Translations under genes and position numbers: made by a program
Notes under the pieces: generated by a model
What the model was told of the DNA's origin: nothing
What the model saw: only the letters and a program-made list of their open reading frames with translations
Database searches by the model: none
In this document: piece after piece, positions 36,252 through 44,004 of the stretch
Layout of the letters: every line of letters starts with the position of its first letter
Numbering within the stretch: the first letter of the stretch is position 1
DNA from: Clostridium thermarum
Lineage (GTDB): Bacteria > Bacillota > Clostridia > Clostridiales > Clostridiaceae
Reading direction: 5' to 3'
DNA length: 64,000 nt
Assembly: GCF_006351925.1 (NCBI RefSeq)
Contig: NZ_CP040924.1
Location: forward strand, 1,510,001 to 1,574,000

Positions 36252-37421
36252 ATGAAGAAACGAAGATTTAGTATATTTGTATGTATCCTTACATTTATCT
36301 TATCGCTAAATTTTTTAAATCTAAGGGTAAAAGCAGAGGGAGAAGGAATAAATGTAGAAGCAAAATCTGCACTGTTAGCTGAACCAACCACAGGCAGAAT
36401 ATTATATGAAAAAAATATACATGAAAAACTAGCCCCTGCATCTGTTACTAAGATAATGACTATGCTATTGACTATGGAGGCCATAGATAGCGGTAAAATT
36501 AAATTTAGCGATAAGGTAACGATAAGCGAGAATGTTAAAAAAATGGGCGGAAGTACGATGCTCCTTGACACAGGAGAAATTAGGACTGTTGAAGAGCTGA
36601 TAAAAGGTGTAGCCATTGCTTCAGGAAATGATGCTGCGGTGGCTCTAGCAGAATATATAGGAGGCAGTGAAGAGGCCTTTACGGCTATGATGAATGAAAA
36701 AGCCAAAGCTTTGGGAATGCATGATACTACATTTAAAAACTGTACTGGACTTCCCGCAGATGGGCACCTATCTTCTGCTTATGACATATATTTAATGTCC
36801 AGAGAATTATTGAAACATCCTTCAATACTAAAGTACAGCGGAACATACATGGAGACAATTTCAGAGGGTAGAAAAACCCCTATTGAACTGGTAAATCATA
36901 ATAAATTGGTTAGATTTTTCAAAGGTTGCGATGGACTAAAAACCGGTTATACCAGTGAGGCAAAATACTGCATATCAGCAACCGCAGTTAGAGAGGGTGT
37001 AAGGATGTTATCTGTTATTATGGGAGCCCCAACTTATAAAGTCAGAAATCGTGACGCCAGCATGCTTTTAAACTACGGTTTCTCAAAGTTTGAGTGTAAA
37101 AAGCTTGTAAATAAAGGTGACGATGTTGAAAAGATTACTTTAAATAAGAGTGGAGATAAATTCCTTATGGCCAAGGCAGCTGAAGACTTCTCAGTAACCT
37201 TAGAAAAGGGAACAGAGAATAAGATAACTAAGAAGATTATGCTGCAGGAAAATAAAAAGAGTTATAAGCAAGGTGAAATTATAGGTTACTGTGAATTTTA
37301 CAACAATGGTGAACTTTTTGGCAAAGTAAATATCTATAGTGATAGAGCTATAAAGAAGACCTCAGGCTTCTTTGAAAACTTGAAATTCAACTTCAAGAAC
37401 TTATTTAATCATGCCATATAA
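36252..37421 (+). CDS. dacF: Sporulation-type D-alanyl-D-alanine carboxypeptidase DacF
   Basis: About 389 residues from ATG 36252 (AAAGGAGG site). Signal peptide to about residue 27 (LRVKAEG), then the S11 peptidase motifs: SxxK in APASVTKIM, SxN in ASGNDAAVAL and KTG in GLKTGYTS; a C-terminal beta domain ends in an amphipathic anchor helix. It trims peptidoglycan stem peptides; in B. subtilis DacF acts on spore cortex in the forespore. An AAGG-led TTG/ATG further upstream is not needed. Confidence 0.92.
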   Translation: MKKRRFSIFVCILTFILSLNFLNLRVKAEGEGINVEAKSALLAEPTTGRILYEKNIHEKLAPASVTKIMTMLLTMEAIDSGKIKFSDKVTISENVKKMGGSTMLLDTGEIRTVEELIKGVAIASGNDAAVALAEYIGGSEEAFTAMMNEKAKALGMHDTTFKNCTGLPADGHLSSAYDIYLMSRELLKHPSILKYSGTYMETISEGRKTPIELVNHNKLVRFFKGCDGLKTGYTSEAKYCISATAVREGVRMLSVIMGAPTYKVRNRDASMLLNYGFSKFECKKLVNKGDDVEKITLNKSGDKFLMAKAAEDFSVTLEKGTENKITKKIMLQENKKSYKQGEIIGYCEFYNNGELFGKVNIYSDRAIKKTSGFFENLKFNFKNLFNHAI

Positions 37422-37425
37422 AATA

Positions 37426-37466
37426 GGAGCTATCGCACAAATTTAAAGAGCGATAGCTCTTTAAAT
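37426..37466 (+). terminator. Terminator after dacF
   Basis: GGAGCTATCGC pairs with GCGATAGCTCT around a twelve-base loop, followed by TTTAAATT. Confidence 0.75.
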
Positions 37467-37499
37467 TAAAAATATAAGGGGATGTTACACTTAAAGAGA

Positions 37500-37526
37500 A
37501 AATTGCGTCACAACGCAATTTTTTAA
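37500..37526 (+). terminator. Second hairpin terminator downstream of dacF
   Basis: AAATTGCGT (37500-37508) pairs with ACGCAATTT (37513-37521) around CACA, with a T6 run overlapping the stem end. Confidence 0.75.
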
Positions 37527-37610
37527 ATGAGTAATGAGCAGTGAGTAATTTCATCCATGATTACTCATTACTCATCACTCATTACTAATTGAAAAAGTGC
37601 TTCGCACTTT
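37527..37610. repeat. Heptamer-armed hairpin element A
   Basis: ATGAGTAATGAGCAGTGAGTAAT (37527-37549) is matched at 20 of 23 positions by the inverted copy at 37560-37582, with a ten-base loop. The arms consist of variants of a seven-base unit, TGAGTAA. A small hairpin AAAGTGC-TTC-GCACTTT (37594-37610) follows. The whole 305-base gap between dacF and scpA is made of hairpins and AT-rich DNA, with no coding frame. Confidence 0.75.
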
Positions 37611-37726
37611 CCTTCAAATAAGCGATAGTCTTTTTGCTGGATATAATGAATTTATATTATAGTATTAATTTCATTTTAATGATATATTATTTATGTATGT
37701 TTTGATACAGTATGGGGGGAAGCAGT

Positions 37727-38518
37727 ATGGAATATAATATTAAAATCTCCAACTTGAATTTTGAAGGTCCCTTTGATTTACTTCTTCACCTTATTAAGAA
37801 GAATGAAATGGATATCTACAATATAAAAATATATGAAGTTACCAATGAATATATGGAATATATTAAAAGAATGAAGGAAATTGACCTGGAGATAACCTCT
37901 GAGTTTATAGTCATGGCAGCTACCTTGATAGAAATCAAGTCAAAAATGCTGCTGCCAAAACTCAATGAAAAGGAAGAAGATGAAGTCGATCCCAGAAAGC
38001 AATTGGTTGAAAAATTGGTTGAGTATAAGAAGTTTAAGGCAGTAGCAGGATTCTTAAAATCTAGAATAAAGGATACAGGATATCTGTTTGCAAAAAAACC
38101 GGAAATTATTGATGATAAAAGCAAACAAGCAAATAGTGAAGATATACTCAAAAATGTCACTATGCTGGATTTATACAATCTTTATAATGAGTTATTAAAC
38201 AGATACAGGAATAAACTCAATGAAAACAACACCCTTCAGAACCATATTCCTATGGATAAGTTTAAAATAGAGGATAAGATGGTTGAGTTAAGTACTAGGC
38301 TTAAGAAGGGAAAGAAGTATGTTTTTAAAGAGATAATAAGTTCCTACGAAAGTAAAATTGAAGTGGTTGTAGTCTTTTTAGCACTGCTGGAATTGATAAG
38401 AATTAAGAATGTCCGAGTTTATCAGGAAGATAATTTTAAGGATATTTATATAGAAAGGGTTGATACCGATGAAGAAGGACGATATTCTGCAGACGGAAAT
38501 GAAGGAGATATCCAATAA
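37727..38518 (+). CDS. scpA: Segregation and condensation protein A
   Basis: About 263 residues from ATG 37727, which has GGGGGG seven bases upstream (the ATG at 37712 lies in front of that site). N-terminal kleisin motif NFEGPFDLLLHLIKKNEMDIYNI and TSEFIVMAATLIEIKSKMLLP; a C-terminal winged helix with FLALLELIRIKNVRVYQ. Kleisin subunit of the Smc-ScpAB condensin. Overlaps scpB. Confidence 0.94.
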   Translation: MEYNIKISNLNFEGPFDLLLHLIKKNEMDIYNIKIYEVTNEYMEYIKRMKEIDLEITSEFIVMAATLIEIKSKMLLPKLNEKEEDEVDPRKQLVEKLVEYKKFKAVAGFLKSRIKDTGYLFAKKPEIIDDKSKQANSEDILKNVTMLDLYNLYNELLNRYRNKLNENNTLQNHIPMDKFKIEDKMVELSTRLKKGKKYVFKEIISSYESKIEVVVVFLALLELIRIKNVRVYQEDNFKDIYIERVDTDEEGRYSADGNEGDIQ

Positions 38519-39083
38519 AGAAAGATATTTTTCAATAATTGAATCTCTTCTATTTGTAAGCGGTGAGTCAATGAAGTTAAAGACCATCGCAGAAATATTA
38601 GAGTGCAGTCCTGTGTATGCAAAAAATATATTGAAGGAAATGATGTTTACCTATGAGGAAGAGAGCAGGGGCATTAAATTAATCAACATGAATGACGAGT
38701 ATCAATTGGTTACCAAGCCTATGAACAGTGATTTTGTAGTAAAAATTCTTAAAACCAATAATAGACAAGCTCTTTCACAGGCTTCCTTAGAGACCCTTGC
38801 CATAATAGCCTATAAGCAGCCTATTACCAGGGTAGATATAGATGAAATAAGAGGAGTAAAGAGTGACAGCGCTGTAGCCAAGCTCCTAGAAAAAAATCTC
38901 ATAAAGGAGTCCGGAAGACTAGATGCACCGGGGAGACCCATACTATATACTACCACCGACGAATTTTTAAAGCAGTTTAACTTACAGAACATTAAGGAAC
39001 TACCGTCTATTGAGAGTATAATTGACGAGTACTTAGATGAAGATGAAGAGACTAACTCCGAGCAAGCAAACTTAGAACAATAG
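38469..39083 (+). CDS. scpB: Segregation and condensation protein B
   Basis: About 204 residues with two winged-helix domains; SLETLAIIAYKQPITRVDIDEIRGVKSD is the family signature. ATG 38469 lies inside the scpA 3' end (a TTG at 38460 is possible). Partner of ScpA and Smc. Ends at a strong terminator shared with the convergent gerW. Confidence 0.94.
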   Translation: MKKDDILQTEMKEISNKERYFSIIESLLFVSGESMKLKTIAEILECSPVYAKNILKEMMFTYEEESRGIKLINMNDEYQLVTKPMNSDFVVKILKTNNRQALSQASLETLAIIAYKQPITRVDIDEIRGVKSDSAVAKLLEKNLIKESGRLDAPGRPILYTTTDEFLKQFNLQNIKELPSIESIIDEYLDEDEETNSEQANLEQ

Positions 39084-39125
39084 AAAAAGTAAAGTTGCTG
39101 CCAGATAGAAATAAAATGTCAATTA

Positions 39126-39152
39126 AAAAACTGCGTATTAACGCAGTTTTTT
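39126..39152. terminator. Bidirectional terminator between scpB and gerW
   Basis: AAAACTGCGT pairs with ACGCAGTTTT around ATTA; A-run on one side and T-run on the other serve both strands. Confidence 0.9.
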
Positions 39153-39585
39153 ATATAGCATCATGAGTGGATTCATGGTCTGTGGCTTTTACGTCATTTT
39201 TGTATTCTTCTTTACCTTTTCCGTTACCTTTGAGCATATCTATTATCTGTGGGATTGAGTCAATAATTCTGTCGTAGGTATTTTCATGGTCAACAGATAG
39301 AAGTCTTATAGATTCGCCTTTCATAACCAAGAAAGCTACCGGTTTTAGAGAAACACCAGCACCGCTGGCGCCTCCAAAGGGTAATTTGCTTTCTTCTTCT
39401 GAATTTTTCTTTTGAGCAAATTCACTGCCACCGGAGGCAAAACCGAATGAAACCTTTGAAATCGGTAATATAACAGTACCGTCATTAGTTTCGATGGGCT
39501 CGCCTATGATGGTATTAACATCGATCATATCTCTGAAGTTTTCCATTGTGCTTTGCATTAAACCTTCGATAGGATGATTATACAT
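39151..39585 (-). CDS. gerW: GerW/YtfJ-family spore protein
   Basis: About 144 residues. MYNHPIEGLMQSTMENFRDMIDVNTIIGEPI and the Gly-rich FGFASGGSEF...GGASGAGVSLKPVAFLV region mark the YtfJ family. YtfJ is a forespore protein of B. subtilis (renamed GerW for its germination role). The frame extends 18 codons upstream, but homologues start at MYNHPI; there the nearest Shine-Dalgarno AAGGAGGTGG is 14 or more bases away with a small hairpin between, see findings. Confidence 0.85.
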   Translation of the reverse strand: MYNHPIEGLMQSTMENFRDMIDVNTIIGEPIETNDGTVILPISKVSFGFASGGSEFAQKKNSEEESKLPFGGASGAGVSLKPVAFLVMKGESIRLLSVDHENTYDRIIDSIPQIIDMLKGNGKGKEEYKNDVKATDHESTHDAI

Positions 39586-39619
39586 AGATATATCCCAATT
39601 AAATTGGGAAGCCACCTCC

Positions 39620-40126
39620 TTAAAATACATAAATTGCAAACAGCATATATATAATTTTTGCTAAATTGAAAGAAATTATACAATTTAGCCTAAAATTAAA
39701 CATTGGATCATTATAATGGGGTACAATATGATATTCATATTTTTTTATATCAAGCAGAAAGCTGAACTGATTATACAAAAGACTGTTCAGTCCATTCAGG
39801 ATTCCGTAAAATATTGCTGTCACTGCTGCATCATCAAAACCATAGTGAAGATCAAAGTCAATTTTTGCAGGCAGCTTACGTTTTTCATCCGATACCTTAT
39901 AGATGACCTTCCTAAGCTTTTCCGGAAGAAAATTGACAAGGTTGAATTCAGCTTTCTGCGCAGTGGCCGGTGTAGCTTTGTGCTTTTCAACTTTTTTTTT
40001 AAGTTTCAATTGTTTGTTATATATGAAAATATTAAAGTGTCCATCCTTATATAAAACGGAGAGTTTTATGCTCAAGGGAAAAAAAAGGATGACTAAGAGT
40101 AGTATTATGCCAACAATATAATACAT
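39620..40126 (-). CDS. ytfI: DUF2953 membrane protein (YtfI-like)
   Basis: 168 residues: N-terminal membrane helix (IVGIILLLVILFFPLSI), a strand-rich middle with FDLHYGFDDAAVTAIFYGILNGL, and an IVPHYNDPMFNF motif, matching DUF2953. In B. subtilis ytfI precedes ytfJ, the same order here. Good GGAGGAG ribosome binding site. Function unknown, sporulation-associated by context. Confidence 0.8.
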   Translation of the reverse strand: MYYIVGIILLLVILFFPLSIKLSVLYKDGHFNIFIYNKQLKLKKKVEKHKATPATAQKAEFNLVNFLPEKLRKVIYKVSDEKRKLPAKIDFDLHYGFDDAAVTAIFYGILNGLNSLLYNQFSFLLDIKKYEYHIVPHYNDPMFNFRLNCIISFNLAKIIYMLFAIYVF

Positions 40127-40309
40127 AAAAAGCTCCTCCAGAGTTAAGTAACATTTGATATTATATCCATAAATATAAAATTATTTCATATTATTCGAAA
40201 TAATTTATAAGAAGTATAAATTCATAGGATTAAAGTTAGTGATAATACAAAAACTATTATATAGACGTGGGATTTTTGAAGTTATTAGAAAAGAAAGAGG
40301 TGTTGTCCG

Positions 40310-41428
40310 GTGCATGTGAAAAACTATATTAACTTTTTACTGGCATTCATTGTTTCTTTTACTTCATTTTTTTGTGTGAATGTAAATGCTGAACCTGAGA
40401 ATGTAAAGCCGCCCTATATAGAAGCGAGAAATGCCATTGCAATTGATGCAAAAACTAATCGGGTTTTATATGAAAAGAATGCACATATATTAACTCCAAT
40501 GGCAAGTACTACAAAGATAGTTACAGCCTTGGTAGCTTTAAAGTATGGAGATCTGAACAAAAAAGTTACCATAAGTGCAAAAGCTGCAAATATAAGAGGG
40601 TCAGTGGTAGGTTATAAAAAGGGAGAAGAAATATCATTGAGAGAATTGATATATGGCTTAATGTTGAGAAGTGGTAATGATGCAGCTATAGCCATAGCAG
40701 AGGGCATATCCGGCAGTGTGGAACAGTTTGTACAGCTGATGAATGAATATGCAACGGAAATCGGTCTGGTGGATACCCATTTTGAATCTCCCCATGGGCT
40801 TGACAGTTCCATGCATTATACTACAGCCTATGACCTAGCTCTTGCCACAGCAAAGGCCAAGGAAATAAAGGAATTTAACGAGATTGTTTCAGTTAAAGAT
40901 GTAGATGCCGCTGCAAAAGGTTTTAGCAGAGGTTATCACAATATAAATAAAATACTTTGGCAGATTCCTGAAGCCAATGGTGTAAAAACAGGATATACCG
41001 GTCAAGCAGGCAAATGTCTGGTAACTTCAGTGAATAAAGGAGGCAGCGATATCATTATCGTTGTTATCAATTGTCCTCAAAGGTGGAGAGAAACGAAGAA
41101 GATAAATGAATTCATTTCTAAAACTTATGATTTTAAACTGGTAATCAAAAAGGGTGAGATTGTAAAAAGCTTATGTATCTTACCCACCAAGAAAACTACA
41201 AATTTGGTAGCTAAGGAAGATATAAGGATTCCCATAAAAAAGGGGAGTGCCATGGATGTACAAATAAAAACACCAAAGGATATAGAGGCACCTATTTATA
41301 AGGATGAAAAGGTAGGTACTATTAATATCTATGAAGACAATGATTTGATATATACTTCCCCATTATGTACAGAAAATGAGGTATTGAAGGAAAAGGGAAT
41401 TAAAAAATGGTATAAATTCTTTAAATAG
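40310..41428 (+). CDS. D-alanyl-D-alanine carboxypeptidase (second S11-type)
   Basis: 372 residues, GTG start after AAAGAGGTG. Signal peptide to about residue 27 (VNVNAEP), S11 motifs SxxK in MASTTKIVTA, SxN in RSGNDAAIAI and KTG in GVKTGYTGQ. Unlike the dacF-type gene at 36252 it lacks an obvious long C-terminal anchor helix but ends in a basic KKWYKFFK tail. Paralogous with that gene at motif level; a sporulation role (DacB/DacF-like) is likely from context. Confidence 0.9.
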   Translation: MHVKNYINFLLAFIVSFTSFFCVNVNAEPENVKPPYIEARNAIAIDAKTNRVLYEKNAHILTPMASTTKIVTALVALKYGDLNKKVTISAKAANIRGSVVGYKKGEEISLRELIYGLMLRSGNDAAIAIAEGISGSVEQFVQLMNEYATEIGLVDTHFESPHGLDSSMHYTTAYDLALATAKAKEIKEFNEIVSVKDVDAAAKGFSRGYHNINKILWQIPEANGVKTGYTGQAGKCLVTSVNKGGSDIIIVVINCPQRWRETKKINEFISKTYDFKLVIKKGEIVKSLCILPTKKTTNLVAKEDIRIPIKKGSAMDVQIKTPKDIEAPIYKDEKVGTINIYEDNDLIYTSPLCTENEVLKEKGIKKWYKFFK

Positions 41429-41479
41429 GATTTTGAGCAATATAACAAAATTATTTGTTAATCATACAACAAATAGAAG

Positions 41480-41516
41480 GAATTCTCAGTTTTATAACAC
41501 TGGGGATTCTTTTTTA
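41480..41516 (+). terminator. Terminator after the second dac gene
   Basis: GAATTCTCAGT pairs with ACTGGGGATTC (with G-U pairs), followed by seven T. Confidence 0.8.
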
Positions 41517-41608
41517 TTTATAGTCACAAAATTAAATAAACTCAATATTTTAATATTATAGCGTGAGTTTTTTCTTGGCTTTTATCAGGGAGAAAGGCAG
41601 GTTTAAAA

Positions 41609-42592
41609 ATGAATTACGAAGTAACTGATTGTATCGATGCAGGAACAGAGTACTGTCCATGCCACTTGGCTCAGGTCGGTGAGTGTATACTGTGTTCTCA
41701 ATTATCCGGAAAAACCTTCTGTGATTGCATAAATTGGAAGGGTGTATGCATCTATCAGGAATATGTATGGAACGGAAACAAGGCAAAAAATCAAAGGAAG
41801 AATTATTTTTGTAAGGTTTTGAAGAAAGAGATGATAGACAATAAAGTCATTATTTTCACATTACTTACTTCTCATAAAATTGCTCAGGACCTGATGCATC
41901 CAGGTAGTTATATATTTATGAGGAGTCCTAAAACCACTCAATTTTATGATACCCCAATTTCAATTATGGATGTAAATACTGAAGAAAATTGGATTAAAGT
42001 TGCCATAGAAATAAAAGGCATTAAAACTAAGAGTATCGATACTGTGCAGGAAAACGAAAATATGCTCATTAGAGCTCCATTTTGGAATGGAATTTTTGGC
42101 TTAAAAAATGTATATTCTGCCAAGGATGGGCTGTCATTAGTCATTGCAAGGGGAATAGGACAGGCGCCTATGGTTCCTGTGCTCAGAAAATTATATTCTA
42201 ATAGAAATCAGCTCATAGTAGTTTTGGATAACGGAAACTATAGAAGTAACTTTGTCAGCGAGTATTTATCCATGTATGATTGCAAGGTGATAAATTGTAA
42301 GACTCTAGAAAAAGGTGAATTAACAGATGAACTAAAAGAGGTCATTGATAGAGCCATTGAGGAAGATAAGGTAAATCTTATCCACTGTGATGGTGCCGAT
42401 ATTCTAAACTTTAAGGTTATAGAATATGTGAACGACCGAGTGAAAACATCAAGCTGTAACAATGCCAGAATGTGCTGCGGAGAGGGAGTTTGCGGAAGCT
42501 GCAGTGCCAGATATAAGGGACATGTGGTAAAGCGCTTATGCAAAATTCAGACGGAACCTAAAAAATTCTTTGAGGGGAGAAGGTTAATATGA
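41609..42592 (+). CDS. PyrK/sulfide-dehydrogenase-like FAD/NAD-binding iron-sulfur protein
   Basis: 327 residues. The first 50 residues are very Cys-rich (CID, YCPCH, ECILC, FCDC, VC), likely an iron-sulfur site. Residues about 65-300 form a ferredoxin-NADP reductase fold with RGIGQAPMVPVLRKL as nucleotide loop, and the end CCGEGVCGSCSARYKG...C has the Cys pattern of PyrK [2Fe-2S] proteins. It shares an ATGA overlap with the next gene. Annotated in clostridia as sulfide/dihydroorotate dehydrogenase-like; substrate unknown. Confidence 0.75.
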   Translation: MNYEVTDCIDAGTEYCPCHLAQVGECILCSQLSGKTFCDCINWKGVCIYQEYVWNGNKAKNQRKNYFCKVLKKEMIDNKVIIFTLLTSHKIAQDLMHPGSYIFMRSPKTTQFYDTPISIMDVNTEENWIKVAIEIKGIKTKSIDTVQENENMLIRAPFWNGIFGLKNVYSAKDGLSLVIARGIGQAPMVPVLRKLYSNRNQLIVVLDNGNYRSNFVSEYLSMYDCKVINCKTLEKGELTDELKEVIDRAIEEDKVNLIHCDGADILNFKVIEYVNDRVKTSSCNNARMCCGEGVCGSCSARYKGHVVKRLCKIQTEPKKFFEGRRLI

Positions 42593-43866
42593 AGGTTATC
42601 ATAATTGGAGGAGGTTGGGCTGGGTGTGCTGCTGCAATTACGGCAAGAAAAGCCGGCGCTGAGGTAACACTTTTTGAAAAAACCGATATGCTTCTGGGGC
42701 TTGGAAATGTTGGCGGAATAATGAGGAACAATGGAAGATATACTGCTGCTGAGGAGCTTAAAGCAATCGGGGCCGGTGATTTGATAGATATAACAGATAA
42801 GAATAGCAGACATTCTAATATAGATTTTCCTGGACATAAACATGCCTGGTTGTATGATGTTAACAAGGTGGAAAAAGAAGTTACCAATTACCTGAAAGAA
42901 ATTGGTGTCAACATTAAGATCATATCCAGAGTGGTAGATATAGAAAAAGAAGGCAAGAAGATTAAGGGAATATATCTGGCTGACGGAAGCTTTTATGATG
43001 GAGACGTATTTATTGAGACAACGGGTTCAACAGGACCTATGGGCAATTGTTTAAGATATGGCAATGGGTGCTCCATGTGCGTTCTGAGATGTCCGGCCTT
43101 TGGTCCGAGAGTAAGCTTAAGTGCCAGAGCAGGGGTTGACGATTTACAGGGGGAAAGAGAAGATGACATCTTTGGAGCCTTCAGTGGATCCTGTAAGCTG
43201 GCAAAGGACAGCCTTTCACCGGAAATTGTGAAGGAACTGGATGAAAAAGGTGTTGTTGTTTTGAAGGTACCTTCAGAGGATGTAAATATTGACAAGCTTA
43301 AATTAAAGGTATGCCAGCAATATGCCTTAAAGGAGTTTGCAGAAAACGTAGTATTGTTAGATACAGGACATGCAAAGCTAATGACTTCCTACTATCCGCT
43401 GGACAAACTAAGAAAGATTAAGGGATTAGAATATGCAAAATATGTAGATCCTTATGCCGGAGGCAAGGGAAATTCAATAAGATATCTCTCAGTGGCTCCA
43501 CGAACCGACGACATGAGGGTAAAAGGATTAGACAACCTCTTTGTGGGTGGTGAAAAAGCGGGATTGTTTGTTGGACATACAGAAGCCATAGCTACAGGCT
43601 CACTGGCAGGCCACAATGCAGTTCGCTATGTTCTTGGAATACCGCTGCTTACACTTCCAAGGACCGTTGCCTTGGGAGACCTGATTGCCTTTGCAAATTA
43701 TCAACTATCCACAAAGGAAGGCAGAAGAAACAGGTACACCTTTGCCGGGGCTGAATACTTCAAGAGAATGCAGGAATTAGGCCTCTATACAATGGATATA
43801 GAGGAGATTAAGGCAAGAATCGAAAAAGTTAATCTCACAGACGTTATGAATCAAAGGCTTGTCTAA
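42589..43866 (+). CDS. FAD-dependent oxidoreductase with ferredoxin-like Cys cluster
   Basis: 425 residues. N-terminal dinucleotide motif IIGGGWAGCAAAITARKAG binds FAD. A C-x6-C-x2-C-x3-C-P cluster (CLRYGNGCSMCVLRCP) sits around residue 150, and the C-terminal half carries FVGGEKAGLFVGHTEAIATGSLAGHNA, reminiscent of TrmFO/GidA-type flavoproteins. Translationally coupled to the preceding reductase, so electrons probably pass between the two. The substrate cannot be told from the sequence. Confidence 0.7.
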   Translation: MKVIIIGGGWAGCAAAITARKAGAEVTLFEKTDMLLGLGNVGGIMRNNGRYTAAEELKAIGAGDLIDITDKNSRHSNIDFPGHKHAWLYDVNKVEKEVTNYLKEIGVNIKIISRVVDIEKEGKKIKGIYLADGSFYDGDVFIETTGSTGPMGNCLRYGNGCSMCVLRCPAFGPRVSLSARAGVDDLQGEREDDIFGAFSGSCKLAKDSLSPEIVKELDEKGVVVLKVPSEDVNIDKLKLKVCQQYALKEFAENVVLLDTGHAKLMTSYYPLDKLRKIKGLEYAKYVDPYAGGKGNSIRYLSVAPRTDDMRVKGLDNLFVGGEKAGLFVGHTEAIATGSLAGHNAVRYVLGIPLLTLPRTVALGDLIAFANYQLSTKEGRRNRYTFAGAEYFKRMQELGLYTMDIEEIKARIEKVNLTDVMNQRLV

Positions 43867-44001
43867 TTGACAATGGACAATTGACAATTAAGGATGATTT
43901 TTCACAGCGAAGCTGAGAAAAATCTGCAAATTATAATAAAAGCAATTCAGCTGCGCTGAATTGCTTCATTCATTGTCAATTGTCATATGTCAATTGTCCA
44001 T
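43865..44001. repeat. Hairpin element B between convergent genes
   Basis: ATGGACAATTGACA (43873-43886) is exactly inverted at 43988-44001. The arms are built of TGACAAT-type heptamers. Inside are TTTTTCACAGC/GCTGAGAAAAA and an exact 11-bp hairpin AGCAATTCAGC-TGC-GCTGAATTGCT (43941-43965). It sits between the flavoprotein gene and the convergent prs gene and could act as a terminator for both. Confidence 0.75.
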
Positions 44002-44004
44002 CGT

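Noticed and set aside
36191..36706. A 171-codon minus-strand frame inside dacF
   Set aside because: Antisense to the signal peptide and catalytic motifs of DacF; no independent evidence for coding.
37527..37582. Repeated TGAGTAA units considered as a small CRISPR or iteron array
   Set aside because: The units are seven bases without spacers and form inverted arms, which fits a hairpin element and not CRISPR; no cas or replication genes are near.
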